A stretch of 64,000 bases of DNA. Origin: Roseateles sp. (lineage in GTDB: Bacteria > Pseudomonadota > Gammaproteobacteria > Burkholderiales > Burkholderiaceae_C). Each line of letters begins with the position of its first letter. Within the stretch, counting starts at the first letter, position 1. The translations under genes were made by a program, and so were the position numbers. Shown here piece after piece: positions 25,190 through 33,805 of this stretch. The stretch is taken from positions 30,490-94,489 of the forward strand of contig JAEUPJ010000081.1 of NCBI GenBank assembly GCA_016790285.1, in the 5' to 3' direction. Under the pieces are notes generated by a model. It saw only the letters and a program-made list of their open reading frames with translations. It did not search any database and had not been told where the DNA came from.

Positions 25190-26122
25190 ATGACCACCCT
25201 GCTCCTGCTCGTCGCCATCGCCGACGACCACAAGGCCCTGTTGCACGCACGCTTTCGCGTCATCGACGCCCCCGACGCCGCGCGCCGCGCCGCGGCCATC
25301 GCCACCCATGCCGACGAGATCGAGCTGGTGCTGACCAACGGCGCCACCGGCTTTCGGGCCGACGAGATCGCCGCCCTGCCGCGGCTCAAGCTGCTGGCCG
25401 CCCAGGGCGCCGGCTACGAGAACCTGGACGTGGCCGCCGCCCGCGCGCGCGGCGTGCCGGTGTGCAACGGCGCCGGCACCAACGAGGACTGCGTGGCCGA
25501 CCACACGCTGGCCCTGCTGCTGGCCAGCGTGCGCGCCCTGCCCCAGCACGGCGCGGCCGTGCGCGCCGGCGTGTGGCGCGACGCCCTGCCGCTCTACCCA
25601 CAGTTCACGGGTCGCCGCCTGGGCGTCATCGGCCTGGGCGGCATCGGCCGCAAGATCGCCGCGCGGGCGGCGGCCTTCGGCATGGTCGTCGGCTATCACA
25701 ACCGCCGCCCGCGCGAGGATGCCGCCGGCCTGGCCTGGTTCGACAGCCCCACCGCCCTGGCCACCTGGGCCGACGACCTCGTCGTGGCCACGCCGGGCGG
25801 CGCCAGCACCAGGCACATCGTCAACGCCGACGTGCTGGCCGCCCTCGGCCCCGGCGGCCATGTGGTGAACATCGCCCGCGGCAGCTGTGTGGACACCGCG
25901 GCCCTGGCGGCTGCGCTGCGCAGCGGGCAGATCGCCGGGGCGGCGCTGGACGTCTACGAGAGCGAGCCCCGCCCGCCCGAGGCCCTGCTCGGCCTGGACA
26001 ACGTCATCCTGACGCCCCACGTGGCGGGCTGGTCACCGCAGGCCATCCGGGCGACGGTGGAGAACTTCATCGCCAACGTGGACGCGCTGGAGCGCGGCGA
26101 GCCGCTGCCCACGCCGGTCTGA
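25190..26122 (+). CDS. D-isomer specific 2-hydroxyacid dehydrogenase (glyoxylate/hydroxypyruvate reductase-like)
   Basis: A 310-residue NAD(P)-dependent oxidoreductase. The nucleotide motif GLGGIG is at 148-153. Catalytic Arg230 (NIARGS), Glu259 (YESEP) and His277 (TPHVAG) are all present. The end of strand beta-2 reads GYHNRRPRE, where the arginines suggest preference for NADPH, as in glyoxylate/hydroxypyruvate reductases. It would reduce a 2-oxo acid to a D-2-hydroxy acid in the cytoplasm. No obvious operon partner; a small gene on the opposite strand ends 5 nt after it. Confidence 0.92.
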   Translation: MTTLLLLVAIADDHKALLHARFRVIDAPDAARRAAAIATHADEIELVLTNGATGFRADEIAALPRLKLLAAQGAGYENLDVAAARARGVPVCNGAGTNEDCVADHTLALLLASVRALPQHGAAVRAGVWRDALPLYPQFTGRRLGVIGLGGIGRKIAARAAAFGMVVGYHNRRPREDAAGLAWFDSPTALATWADDLVVATPGGASTRHIVNADVLAALGPGGHVVNIARGSCVDTAALAAALRSGQIAGAALDVYESEPRPPEALLGLDNVILTPHVAGWSPQAIRATVENFIANVDALERGEPLPTPV

Positions 26123-26126
26123 GGCC

Positions 26127-26369
26127 TCAGTGGCGCTCCAGCACCTCGGCCTCGCCGCGCATGGGGTACTGGCGGCGGGTGCCCTCGTCGAGCGCGCGCT
26201 CCAGGTCGCGGCGCGTCGGCGGCAGGGCGCTGCGCGGGTGCACGGCTGCCTGGGCGTCGTCGGGCAGGCGGGTGTCCAGGTCGGGTTCGTGGCGCTCAGG
26301 CAGCGGCCGGCGGCGGGCGAACAGGGCGTTCAGGGTCAGCAGGCGGCGGGGGGTGGGCTGGGGCTTCAT
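26127..26369 (-). CDS. Small hypothetical protein
   Basis: An 80-residue, Arg/Pro/Leu-rich protein starting MKPQPTPRRLLTLNALFARR. The start at 26369 is decided by a strong ribosome-binding site, GGAGG, 5-6 nt before the ATG; the same frame is open much farther upstream but would run antisense to a real gene. The C-terminal half (PTRRDLERALDEGTRRQYPM) looks helical and charged. No family recognised and no signal or membrane segment. The ribosome-binding site makes it a credible small gene rather than noise. Confidence 0.6.
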   Translation of the reverse strand: MKPQPTPRRLLTLNALFARRRPLPERHEPDLDTRLPDDAQAAVHPRSALPPTRRDLERALDEGTRRQYPMRGEAEVLERH

Positions 26370-26555
26370 GGGGTCCTCCGAAGCGGGGCGTTCCTGAATA
26401 GACGACATCCGCGGCCGGATTGCGACAAGCGCCCTGCGGCCAACCCCGATCCGGGCCGCCACCGGGGCTGACGACAATGCGCGCATGCGATCGACGCCCC
26501 TGCCTCCGCTGAACCGGCCCCGCCGGGGCCGCGGCGTGGCGATGGCCGGGCCGGC

Positions 26556-28022
26556 TTGAGCCGCTGGTCCACCGACCCGGGGCGCACGCCGCCGCCGCGC
26601 GCCGCGCGCCGCCAGCGTGGCCCGGCGCGCGCGCTGCTGGTGTCGCTGGCCGCGCACGGCCTGCTGCTGAGCCTGACCTTCGGCGGGGAGGGTCTGGGCC
26701 TGCCCGGGCTGGCCCTGCCCTGGCAGGCACGCCGCGCCGAGGTGCCCGACCTGCGGGTGGTGCTGGTGCAGCCGGCTGGCGCGCCGGTGCCCGCGGCGCC
26801 CATGCCGGAAGCGCCCATGCCGGAGGCCCTCGCTTCGCCGCCGCCGCCGCCCGCCACCGTCGACGCCCCCCTCAAGGATGCGCCCAAGGAAGCACCCGAC
26901 GACGCGCCCCCGCCGCCGCTGCTCGCCGCGCCCGCCGCCGTGGCAGCGCCCGCCTTGATCGCCGTGGAGAAGGCTGCCGACCCGCGCTGGACCGTGCCCG
27001 CAGCGCTGCCCGCCTCGGCGCCCGTCATCGCCGCGTTCGAGGCCGCGTCCAGCCCCGCGGGGGAGCTGACCCGGCTGCGCGCGGAGCGCGACACGGCCCT
27101 GGCGCGGGACGGCAGCGGGCGCGCCACGGACCTGGCCCAGCTGGATCGCGCCCGCGGCGAAGCGCAGCAGCTCGCCCAGCAGGCCGAACGGCTGGAAGCC
27201 ACGCGCGCCGAGGCCGAGCGGCAGGCCGCGGCGCGGGCCGAAGCGGCACGACTGGAGGCGGAGCGTCAAGTCGCGGCGCGCCAGGAAGCAGCCCGCCAGG
27301 AGGCAGCCCGCGCCCAAGCCGCGCGGCTGGAAGCCGAACAGCAGGAAGCCGCCCGCCGCCTGGCCGCACAACAGGACGCGGCGCGGCGCGAAGCCGCACA
27401 GCAGGAATCCGCCCGGGCCGAAGCCGCCCGCCAGGAAGCTGCGCGCCAGGACGCGGCCCGGGCGCAAGCCCAAGCCCAAGCCCAAGCCCAAGCCCAAGCC
27501 CAAGCCCAAGCCCAGGCCCAGGCCCAGGCCGCAAAGCTAGCCGAGGCCAAGGCGGCGCAAGAGCAGCGCGAGGCGCGGCTGCGCGCCATCGGCCAGCAGC
27601 TCAACGAAGAAGCCGCCAAGCGCGAAGCCGCCCGGCAGGCCGCATCCAACCTGCCCTCGTCGTGGAGCAGCGCCCGCCGCGGCCGTTTGTTTGGCCGCAC
27701 CGATGCCAACGCCGAGATGGTGCTGTACGCCGAAGCCTGGGCGCGCAAGATCCAGCTCAACCCGACGATGGACGCCGTCCGCGAGCTGGTGCGCCAGCCG
27801 CACACCGACCCGCTCGTGACCGTGGCCATCCGCGCCGACGGCACGGTGGAGTCCGTCAGCTTCTACCGCTCCAGCGGCGTGCCGGCCATCGACGACGCGG
27901 TGCGCCGCATCATCGAGGCCCAGGCCAACTACCCGGCCTTCCCGCCGGCCCTGGCGCGCGAGTACGACGTCATCGAGATCCGCCGCACCTGGCATTTCGA
28001 CTCGGCCATCCGGCTGTACTGA
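26556..28022 (+). CDS. TonB/TolA-like energy-transducer family protein with Ala-Gln repeat
   Basis: A 488-residue protein from a TTG at 26556; no better start is visible. Residues 27-44 (LLVSLAAHGLLLSLTF) form the single N-terminal membrane anchor typical of TonB/TolA. A Pro/Ala-rich stretch follows, then a long charged coiled coil (about 170-355) full of ARQEAARQEAARAQAA-type repeats like TolA domain II. It contains 11 perfect Ala-Gln units (see repeat). The C-terminal domain (about 400-488) has LVTVAIRADGTVESVSFYRS and ends RRTWHFDSAIRLY, the TonB C-terminal fold. It should span the periplasm. No exbB/exbD, tolQ or tolR genes are adjacent, so its motor partner is unknown. Confidence 0.82.
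   Translation: MSRWSTDPGRTPPPRAARRQRGPARALLVSLAAHGLLLSLTFGGEGLGLPGLALPWQARRAEVPDLRVVLVQPAGAPVPAAPMPEAPMPEALASPPPPPATVDAPLKDAPKEAPDDAPPPPLLAAPAAVAAPALIAVEKAADPRWTVPAALPASAPVIAAFEAASSPAGELTRLRAERDTALARDGSGRATDLAQLDRARGEAQQLAQQAERLEATRAEAERQAAARAEAARLEAERQVAARQEAARQEAARAQAARLEAEQQEAARRLAAQQDAARREAAQQESARAEAARQEAARQDAARAQAQAQAQAQAQAQAQAQAQAQAAKLAEAKAAQEQREARLRAIGQQLNEEAAKREAARQAASNLPSSWSSARRGRLFGRTDANAEMVLYAEAWARKIQLNPTMDAVRELVRQPHTDPLVTVAIRADGTVESVSFYRSSGVPAIDDAVRRIIEAQANYPAFPPALAREYDVIEIRRTWHFDSAIRLY
27462..27527 (+). repeat. Hexanucleotide tandem repeat encoding (Ala-Gln)11
   Basis: Eleven consecutive 6-bp units, mainly GCCCAA with GCCCAG in the last three, inside the coiled-coil region of the TonB/TolA-like gene. 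The unit length keeps the frame, so slippage would change the spacer length without breaking the gene. Confidence 0.95.
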
Positions 28023-28177
28023 TGGCAGGCAGCAACATGCTGCAGCGCACACAGAGGGAATCTCCGCAGCACCCCGCGCAACCCGGGTGCTAGCGTGATG
28101 CAGCGTTCGCGGCCCGCCCTTGCCGTACCCGGGGCCAGCTGTTCGTTCCGCCAAGAAGACCCCACAAGGAGACATCG

Positions 28178-29266
28178 ATGAGAACGTTCCTCCGCCCGGC
28201 CCTGGGCCGCGCCACCCTGGCCGTCCTGGCCGTCTGCCTGGCCGCCCCGGCCGCGGCCAGCACGCTCACCCAGAACGTGTCCTGGACGATCAACCGCACC
28301 GGCACCACCGCCAAGTACCGCGTCGTGGCCTACGGCGACTCCATCTACGCCGGCTACAACGGCTCGGTCACCAGCGCCGCCAAGTACTCGGCCCCGACGG
28401 TGGACGCCGAGTACCTGGCCGCCAAGTGGAACGCCAGCATCGAGAGCGTGCGCCGCGCCAAGTCCGGCGCCGTGGCGTCCGACGTCTACAACAACAAGAT
28501 CGTGGCCGAGAAGTCCTACATGCAGGCCGCGTCCACGCGCGTCGTCACGTTCGAGATGTGCGGCAACGACGGCCTGCAGGCGCGCTCGGCCTTCAAGAGC
28601 CAGTCGGGCACCTGCAACTACGCCGGCATGGACGCGGCCGTGGCCAGCTGCAAGACCTACGTCGCCTCGGCCATGGACTTCATCAACGCCAACGCCTACT
28701 CCGGCGTGAAGCTCAAGGTCATCTCCAACCTGCACTACCCCGGCTACAACGCCGACAACACGCAAAGCAGCTGCAAGGACGCGAGCACGGGTGCCACCGT
28801 CAACCTGCGCGACCGCTTCCTCCCGAAGCTCGCGCAGATGAACTACTGGATGTGCGAGTACGCGCGGCAGAAGGGCTTCGTCTGCGCCGACAACTTCGCG
28901 CAGTACATGGGCGCCGACTACGACAGCAACGGCGACGGCGTCATCGACTCCGACGGCCTGCGCTACGTGGCCGGCGAGAGCGAGGCGAGCTATGTGGCGC
29001 GCATCACCGGCACGCTCAAGAGCACCATCCGCGACGCCAACGCCAAGTTCGTGTCGGCCAGCAGCAGCTTCGACTACATCCAGTCCGACGACACCCACCC
29101 GACCTACAGCGGCGGCACGGTGTCGGCCGGCCTCTTCGGCGGCACCACGGGCTCGGGCGCGGCTCGCTACACGAGCTTCACCAACGGCAAGAGCCCGATC
29201 TGGAACCAGTACGGGCACGAGCGCATGGGCTGGGCGATCTCGGTCTCCAACCCGGCAGCACCCTGA
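28178..29266 (+). CDS. Secreted SGNH/GDSL hydrolase with EF-hand-like loop
   Basis: A 362-residue exported protein with a Sec signal peptide (AAPAAAS, cleavage near 28). SGNH blocks are visible: YGDSIYAGY with nucleophile Ser55, MCGNDGL near 130 (block III Asn), and DDTHPT with Asp304/305 and His307 completing the triad. DSNGDGVIDSDG at 249-260 fits a calcium-binding EF-hand loop. Several cysteines suggest disulfides. It is probably an esterase or deacetylase acting outside the cytoplasm; substrate unknown. AAGGAG lies 7 nt before the ATG. The next gene begins 23 nt downstream. Confidence 0.85.
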   Translation: MRTFLRPALGRATLAVLAVCLAAPAAASTLTQNVSWTINRTGTTAKYRVVAYGDSIYAGYNGSVTSAAKYSAPTVDAEYLAAKWNASIESVRRAKSGAVASDVYNNKIVAEKSYMQAASTRVVTFEMCGNDGLQARSAFKSQSGTCNYAGMDAAVASCKTYVASAMDFINANAYSGVKLKVISNLHYPGYNADNTQSSCKDASTGATVNLRDRFLPKLAQMNYWMCEYARQKGFVCADNFAQYMGADYDSNGDGVIDSDGLRYVAGESEASYVARITGTLKSTIRDANAKFVSASSSFDYIQSDDTHPTYSGGTVSAGLFGGTTGSGAARYTSFTNGKSPIWNQYGHERMGWAISVSNPAAP

Positions 29267-29289
29267 GCCAGGGCTGAGCGAGCCGTCGC

Positions 29290-29949
29290 ATGACCCCGCG
29301 CGCGCCACGACCCCGCCAGGCCTGGGGGCCCTCGCCCTGGGCGATGGCGCTCGCGCTCGCGGCGGTCGCGGGCGGCATCGCCTGGTGGTGGCCGGCCGCG
29401 GAGCCACCGACGGCGCCCGTGGCCACCGCCCGGGCCGTGGCGCCGCTGCCCTTGCCGGCCCCGCCGGTGGGCACGGCGGCCAGCTCGCCCGTCGTCGTGG
29501 CGGCCGTGACACCGTCTGCGGCGCCGACGCCGGCTACGCCGCAGATCCCACGGCTGCGCGAAGGCGGCGACACCACCCCCGACCTGGCCGACTACGTCAA
29601 CCCCGGCGAGCGCCCGACCATGGCTGAAGTGATCCAGCGATTGCACGCGGCCGGCGTGCGCACGGGCCTGGGCGCCTTCAACCCGCCGGGCACGCGCCCG
29701 CCACTGATCGGCCTGGCCGTGCCCGAGAGCTTCGAGCTGCCACCGGGTTATGTGCGCCACCACCAGGCGACCGACGACGGCCAGCGCATCGAGCCCATCC
29801 TGATGTTCGCGCCCGACACGCCCACGATCGTCATCAACGGCCGCACCGTCACCGTGCCGGCCGACCGCGTGGTGACACCGGCACTCGCCCCGCCGGGGCT
29901 GCCCCTGCGCCGCATCGTCGTGCCCGCGCCGGTGGACGGCCCGCGTTGA
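29290..29949 (+). CDS. Membrane-anchored Pro/Ala-rich protein of unknown function
   Basis: A 219-residue protein. One N-terminal membrane segment (about 17-35, MALALAAVAGGIAWWW) is followed by an Ala/Pro/Val spacer to about 95 and a more ordered C-terminal part (TMAEVIQRLHAAGVRTGLGAF and SFELPPGYVRHHQATDDG). No family recognised. Its TGA overlaps the TTG start of the Lnt-like gene by 4 nt, and the SGNH hydrolase lies 23 nt upstream, so a three-gene envelope operon is likely. It may be an accessory periplasmic subunit of one of these enzymes; that is an inference from order only. Confidence 0.75.
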   Translation: MTPRAPRPRQAWGPSPWAMALALAAVAGGIAWWWPAAEPPTAPVATARAVAPLPLPAPPVGTAASSPVVVAAVTPSAAPTPATPQIPRLREGGDTTPDLADYVNPGERPTMAEVIQRLHAAGVRTGLGAFNPPGTRPPLIGLAVPESFELPPGYVRHHQATDDGQRIEPILMFAPDTPTIVINGRTVTVPADRVVTPALAPPGLPLRRIVVPAPVDGPR

Positions 29950-32381
29950 GCGCCGCCGCCTCGCTCGCCCGGCTCGCGCGCAGCCGGTGGGTCGGCATCG
30001 CCGGGGCCGCGGCCCTGTGCGGCCTGTACGCGCACGGCGTGCAGGGCGGGCCGGGCTGGATGCTGGGGTTCTTCGCCCTCGTGCCCTGGCTGCGCGTGCT
30101 GGACCGCGAGACCACCCTCGGCCGCGCGCTGCTCAGTGCGTGGGCCATGGCGGTGGCCTACACAGCAACGGTCTTCTACTGGTTCGGCGCCGCGCTGGGC
30201 GACTACACGCAGGTCGGCGCCGGCGCGGGGCTGGCGCTGCTGCTCGCGGCGGCACCGCTGCTGCAGCCGCAGTTCATCGCGTTCGCCCTCGTGCGGCACC
30301 TGGCGCGCCACAGGCACGGCCGGGGCTTCGCGGCGCTGGCCGCCGCGGCCGCCTGGCTCGCCACCGAATGGGCCTGGCCGCACCTGCTGGGCGACACCCT
30401 TGGCCACGGCCTGCACCCGGCGCCGTGGCTTCGCCAAGCTGCGGCGATCGCGGGTGCTGCGGGCCTGACCGCCGTGCTGCTGCTGGCCAACGAGGCCGTA
30501 TCCGCGGCGCTCGCCCGCCGCGCGGGCGGCTGGCGCGCGGCCGCACCGGCGCTGGCACTGGCCGCGGCGGCCCCGCTGCTGCTGGCCCTGGCCGGGTGGG
30601 CCGCGGCGCCGCAGGCGGCACCGCCCGGCACGCCCACCGTGCGCCTGGGCCTGGTGCAGGCCAACATCACCGGCTACGAGCGCCGCCGCCGCGAGCAGGG
30701 GGCTGGCGCGGTCGTGCGCGAGGTGCTCGACACGCACTTCGCCATGAGCTACGACGCCGTGGAGCGGCGCCGCGCAGACGCAGTGCTGTGGTCGGAGACG
30801 GTCTACCCCACCACCTTCGGCCAGCCCAAGAGCGAGGCCGGCGCGGCGCTGGACGCCGAGATCCACGCCACGATCGATGCGGCCGGCGTGCCCTTCGTCT
30901 TCGGCACCTATGACCGCGACGGCGAGGGCGAGTACAACGCGGCGGCCATCGTGCAGCCCGGTGCCGGCCTCGTGGGCCTGTACCGCAAGACGCGGCTCTT
31001 TCCGTTCACCGAGGCCCTGCCCGCGTGGCTGGACACGCCCGCCGTGCGCGCGGCACTGCCCGCTGCCGGCCAGTGGCGGCCGGGCAGCGGCGCCCGCGTG
31101 TTCCCGCTGCGCCTGAGCGGTGGCCGCGAGGTACCGGTGCTGCCGCTGATCTGCCTGGACGACACCGACCCGCGCCTGGCCCTCGACGGCGCGCGGCTCG
31201 GCGCCCAGCTCATCCTGACGATGTCCAACGACGAGTGGTTCACCCGGCACCCGCAGGGCGCCGCGCTGCACCAGGCGGTCGCGGCGTTTCGCAGCATCGA
31301 GACCGGCCTGCCGCAGTTCCGCGTGACGACCAACGGCCTGAGCGCCGTCATCGGCTCGCGCGGCGAGCTGCTGGCCACGACGCGCATGGGCGAGCAGGCC
31401 CTCGTCATGGGCGAGCTGCCGGCGCGGGAGCCGGCGCCCACGCTGATGGTGCGCTGGGGCGACTGGGTCGGGCGCGCGGCCGCCGTGCTGTTGGCGGGCC
31501 TCGTGTTGATGGCCGCCACGCGGCGGTGGTCTCGCAGCGCGGTGGCCGCGACCGCGACCGAGCTGCCCGGCGAAGTGGCCGTGCTGCCACCCGCCGCACG
31601 CACGGTCGCGGGGCTGCTGCGGGCCGTGTCGCGCGGCGGCGCGCTGGCCATCGCCGCGGCCTGGCTCTGGGGCGACGGCAGCCTCACCGGCAGCACGCTG
31701 GCGCTGCTGCGCATGTTCACCGCGCTGTGCGTGGTGCCTGAAGCCGCGGCCTGGCTGCTGATGCGCAGCAGCAGGGCGCAGCTGCGCGTGGCCGGCGGGG
31801 AGCTGCACCTGACCAAGGGCGGGCAGGAGAGCAGCCTGAGCGGCATCACCGCCGTGACCCCCTGGCGGCTCGCCTTGCCGGCGGCCGGCGTGTCGATCGC
31901 CAGCGCAGGCGGCACGACGACCCACCTCGCGCTGCGCGACGCCTGGGCGCTGGCGGCAGCCCTCGGGGTGCCCGTGAGCGTGGCGCCCGCACGCCTGGGT
32001 GCCTGGCTCCAGGCCCGCGCCCGCCACCGCCCCGGCCGGCTCGACCACCCGCCCGTCAAGTGCCTGCTGCTGCCCTTGCTGCTGGCCCTGCCGGCCTTCA
32101 CGCTGCACCAGAACATCGCCTACGGCAGCCCGCTCGGCGAGTTCTACAGCTTCGGCCTGGCGGCCTATCTCGGCGCGTTTGCGCTGTGGTGGGGGGCCTG
32201 GATGGCGGGCGTGGCCGCCAGCGCAGCCGTGGTGCGGGTGGGCATCGAAGCCGCCGCGATCACCGCCGCCGCCGTGGACCCCGCCGGGGCACCGGCAGCG
32301 CGGTCGATGCTGGAGCGAATGGGCCAGTTCGCCCTGTACGCGGGCATGCCGGCCTGGCTGCTGGTGCGTGCGGTGGCCTGA
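29946..32381 (+). CDS. Lnt-like apolipoprotein N-acyltransferase with long C-terminal extension
   Basis: An 811-residue polytopic protein from a TTG that overlaps the previous stop (TTGA). Several membrane helices fill the first 220 residues, followed by a carbon-nitrogen hydrolase domain (about 235-500). The catalytic triad is Glu284 (WSETVYP), Lys348 (LYRKTRLFPF) and Cys403 (LICLDD), with spacing close to that of Escherichia coli Lnt (267/335/387). Lnt adds the third acyl chain to lipoproteins. Two oddities: the usual Cys-Tyr-Glu around the nucleophile reads Cys-Leu-Asp, and about 300 extra residues with further membrane segments follow the enzyme domain, whereas standard Lnt has about 510. 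A different acyl donor or acceptor is possible. Confidence 0.8.
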   Translation: MSAAASLARLARSRWVGIAGAAALCGLYAHGVQGGPGWMLGFFALVPWLRVLDRETTLGRALLSAWAMAVAYTATVFYWFGAALGDYTQVGAGAGLALLLAAAPLLQPQFIAFALVRHLARHRHGRGFAALAAAAAWLATEWAWPHLLGDTLGHGLHPAPWLRQAAAIAGAAGLTAVLLLANEAVSAALARRAGGWRAAAPALALAAAAPLLLALAGWAAAPQAAPPGTPTVRLGLVQANITGYERRRREQGAGAVVREVLDTHFAMSYDAVERRRADAVLWSETVYPTTFGQPKSEAGAALDAEIHATIDAAGVPFVFGTYDRDGEGEYNAAAIVQPGAGLVGLYRKTRLFPFTEALPAWLDTPAVRAALPAAGQWRPGSGARVFPLRLSGGREVPVLPLICLDDTDPRLALDGARLGAQLILTMSNDEWFTRHPQGAALHQAVAAFRSIETGLPQFRVTTNGLSAVIGSRGELLATTRMGEQALVMGELPAREPAPTLMVRWGDWVGRAAAVLLAGLVLMAATRRWSRSAVAATATELPGEVAVLPPAARTVAGLLRAVSRGGALAIAAAWLWGDGSLTGSTLALLRMFTALCVVPEAAAWLLMRSSRAQLRVAGGELHLTKGGQESSLSGITAVTPWRLALPAAGVSIASAGGTTTHLALRDAWALAAALGVPVSVAPARLGAWLQARARHRPGRLDHPPVKCLLLPLLLALPAFTLHQNIAYGSPLGEFYSFGLAAYLGAFALWWGAWMAGVAASAAVVRVGIEAAAITAAAVDPAGAPAARSMLERMGQFALYAGMPAWLLVRAVA

Positions 32382-32401
32382 GCGCCGCGGCCCGGGTGGG
32401 G

Positions 32402-32845
32402 TCAACGCTCAGGCACCGGGAACCAGCTGATCTGCGGCCCGCCGCTGTTGCGCAGCATGCTCTCGAACAGCCGCAGCACGTCGCCGTCGGGCAGGTCCAG
32501 CGCCCGCGCCTGCTGAACGGCCTGCGCCAGGATGGGGCGCATCAGCTCGAGCTGCAACCCGAGCAGGCGCGGCTTGCCGTCCTCCTGCGCAGACACCTGG
32601 TCGGCCACCGTCATGGGCAGGCCGCCGCGGCGCTTGAGCAGCCCTTCCCGCTCCAGCACCGCGTAGGCCTTGGACACCGCGATGGGCGAGGCCGAGATCA
32701 GCTGCGCCAGGTCACGCACCGAGGGCACGGGCTGGCCGGGCTGGAGCAGGCCACTGTTCACGCGGGCGCGGATCCAGTCCACGATCGGCTCATGACGCGA
32801 GCCGGGGTCCGCCGCATTGAGCGCGGGATCCCAGTCGAAGTTCAT
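32402..32845 (-). CDS. GntR family transcriptional regulator (YtrA-like)
   Basis: A 147-residue repressor. The GntR winged helix is clear: IVDWIRARVNSGLLQPGQPV, then SVRDLAQLISASPIAVSKAYAVLEREGLL. The short C-terminal part (about 75-147) lacks a full effector domain, as in the YtrA subfamily, which often controls nearby transporter or membrane genes. GGAGGG, 5 nt before the ATG at 32845, fixes the start; the longer open frame upstream is non-coding. Its target is not evident: the divergent neighbour 318 bp away is a PEP-CTERM protein. Confidence 0.9.
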   Translation of the reverse strand: MNFDWDPALNAADPGSRHEPIVDWIRARVNSGLLQPGQPVPSVRDLAQLISASPIAVSKAYAVLEREGLLKRRGGLPMTVADQVSAQEDGKPRLLGLQLELMRPILAQAVQQARALDLPDGDVLRLFESMLRNSGGPQISWFPVPER

Positions 32846-33163
32846 CGCGCCCTCCTGCAGCAGCGAGCGACGGTCGTGACGCGAGGCGCCATCTCCATGC
32901 AATGCCCCCGTGCGGCGTGGGTCGGCACGCCGTTGCGTGGCATTGCAGGGCGGGCAGGTTGGCGCCGCCAGCACCAACCCGTTCTGGGGATGGCGCCACG
33001 CGGGCCCGCCTGGCCCCGCACCAGGGACAGCGCGCGAGAACCGGACATGCCTTTGCCCCGCGCCCCCGGGGGGTTGCCGACCTGCAAACGACGCTATCGC
33101 GCGCATCCGGCGCTCCCTAGAGTCAGCCACGCGGTGACGCCTGCCGCGATGAAGGAGCGCTCG
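32846..33163. promoter_or_regulatory. 318-bp divergent intergenic region with a two-tier inverted repeat
   Basis: No gene is credible here. It holds TGCAATGCC (32898-32906) facing GGCATTGCA (32939-32947), and between them CGGCGTG (32913-32919) facing CACGCCG (32926-32932), which together make one stem with an internal loop. As the flanking genes diverge, an operator or mRNA leader structure is more likely than a terminator. The PEP-CTERM gene's ribosome-binding site (AAGGAG) is at the right end. Confidence 0.4.
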
Positions 33164-33781
33164 ATGAACGTCTGGACCCCCCTGCTGCGCCTGGCCACCA
33201 CGGCCGTGCTGGCGCTCGCCACCGCTGCCGCCGCGGCCGCACCGGTCACCCTGCGCCTGAACGGGCACATCACCGGCTACAACTTCATCGACCTCGGCAC
33301 CGCCGCCGGCCTGACCGTGGGCACGAACGTCGACCTGACGCTGCACTTCAACGAAACCTGGAGCGACGGCAGCTACGACTTCTCCGACCCCCTGGGCCCC
33401 GTGAGCGGCTCGGCTCAGGTCGGCGCGAACACCTTCAACTTCACGGGGGCCGACCCGTTCTCCTACGTCGGATTCCCGAACGCGGTGACCAAGGTGCAGC
33501 CCAAGTTCACCGGCACCGGCCCCACCCTGGGCGGCGGCGATTTCTTCGGGCTGTTCGCCCTCTTCACCTCTTCGCTGGCCCTCGAAGATCTGCAACTCGG
33601 CTACGGCTTCACCACCGTTTACCCCGACGGTTTCACCATCACGAACTACGGCTACGCGTTGATCAGCCTGGACGACTACAGCGTCACACCCGGGGGCCCG
33701 AACCGCCTGCCCGCCCCGGCCACGCTGCCGCTGGTGATGCTGGCGCTGATGGCGCTGGGGCTTGTGCGACGTCGCGGTTGA
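33164..33781 (+). CDS. PEP-CTERM-type exported protein
   Basis: A 205-residue protein with a Sec signal peptide (cleavage near AAAAA at 23-27) and a C-terminal sorting tail: PAPATLPLVMLALMAL followed by GLVRRRG. This is the tripartite PEP-CTERM layout (short Pro motif, membrane helix, Arg tail) recognised by exosortase in exopolysaccharide-producing betaproteobacteria, here as a PAP variant. The mature part is beta-rich (TLRLNGHITGYNFIDLG, FGLFALFTSSLALEDLQL). AAGGAG 7 nt before the ATG at 33164 decides the start over an ATG five codons upstream. No exosortase gene is in the window. Confidence 0.87.
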   Translation: MNVWTPLLRLATTAVLALATAAAAAAPVTLRLNGHITGYNFIDLGTAAGLTVGTNVDLTLHFNETWSDGSYDFSDPLGPVSGSAQVGANTFNFTGADPFSYVGFPNAVTKVQPKFTGTGPTLGGGDFFGLFALFTSSLALEDLQLGYGFTTVYPDGFTITNYGYALISLDDYSVTPGGPNRLPAPATLPLVMLALMALGLVRRRG

Positions 33782-33805
33782 GGCCCGCAGGGGCAGGCCG
33801 CGCCA

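Noticed and set aside
26127-27509. A Leu-Gly repeat protein on the minus strand opposite the Ala-Gln repeat
   Set aside because: It is the complement of the GCCCAA repeat; only its last 80 codons, after a real ribosome-binding site, are kept as a gene.
29748-32405. An 885-codon frame antisense to the Lnt-like gene
   Set aside because: His/Arg/Gly-rich without recognisable domains; mirror image of a coding gene.
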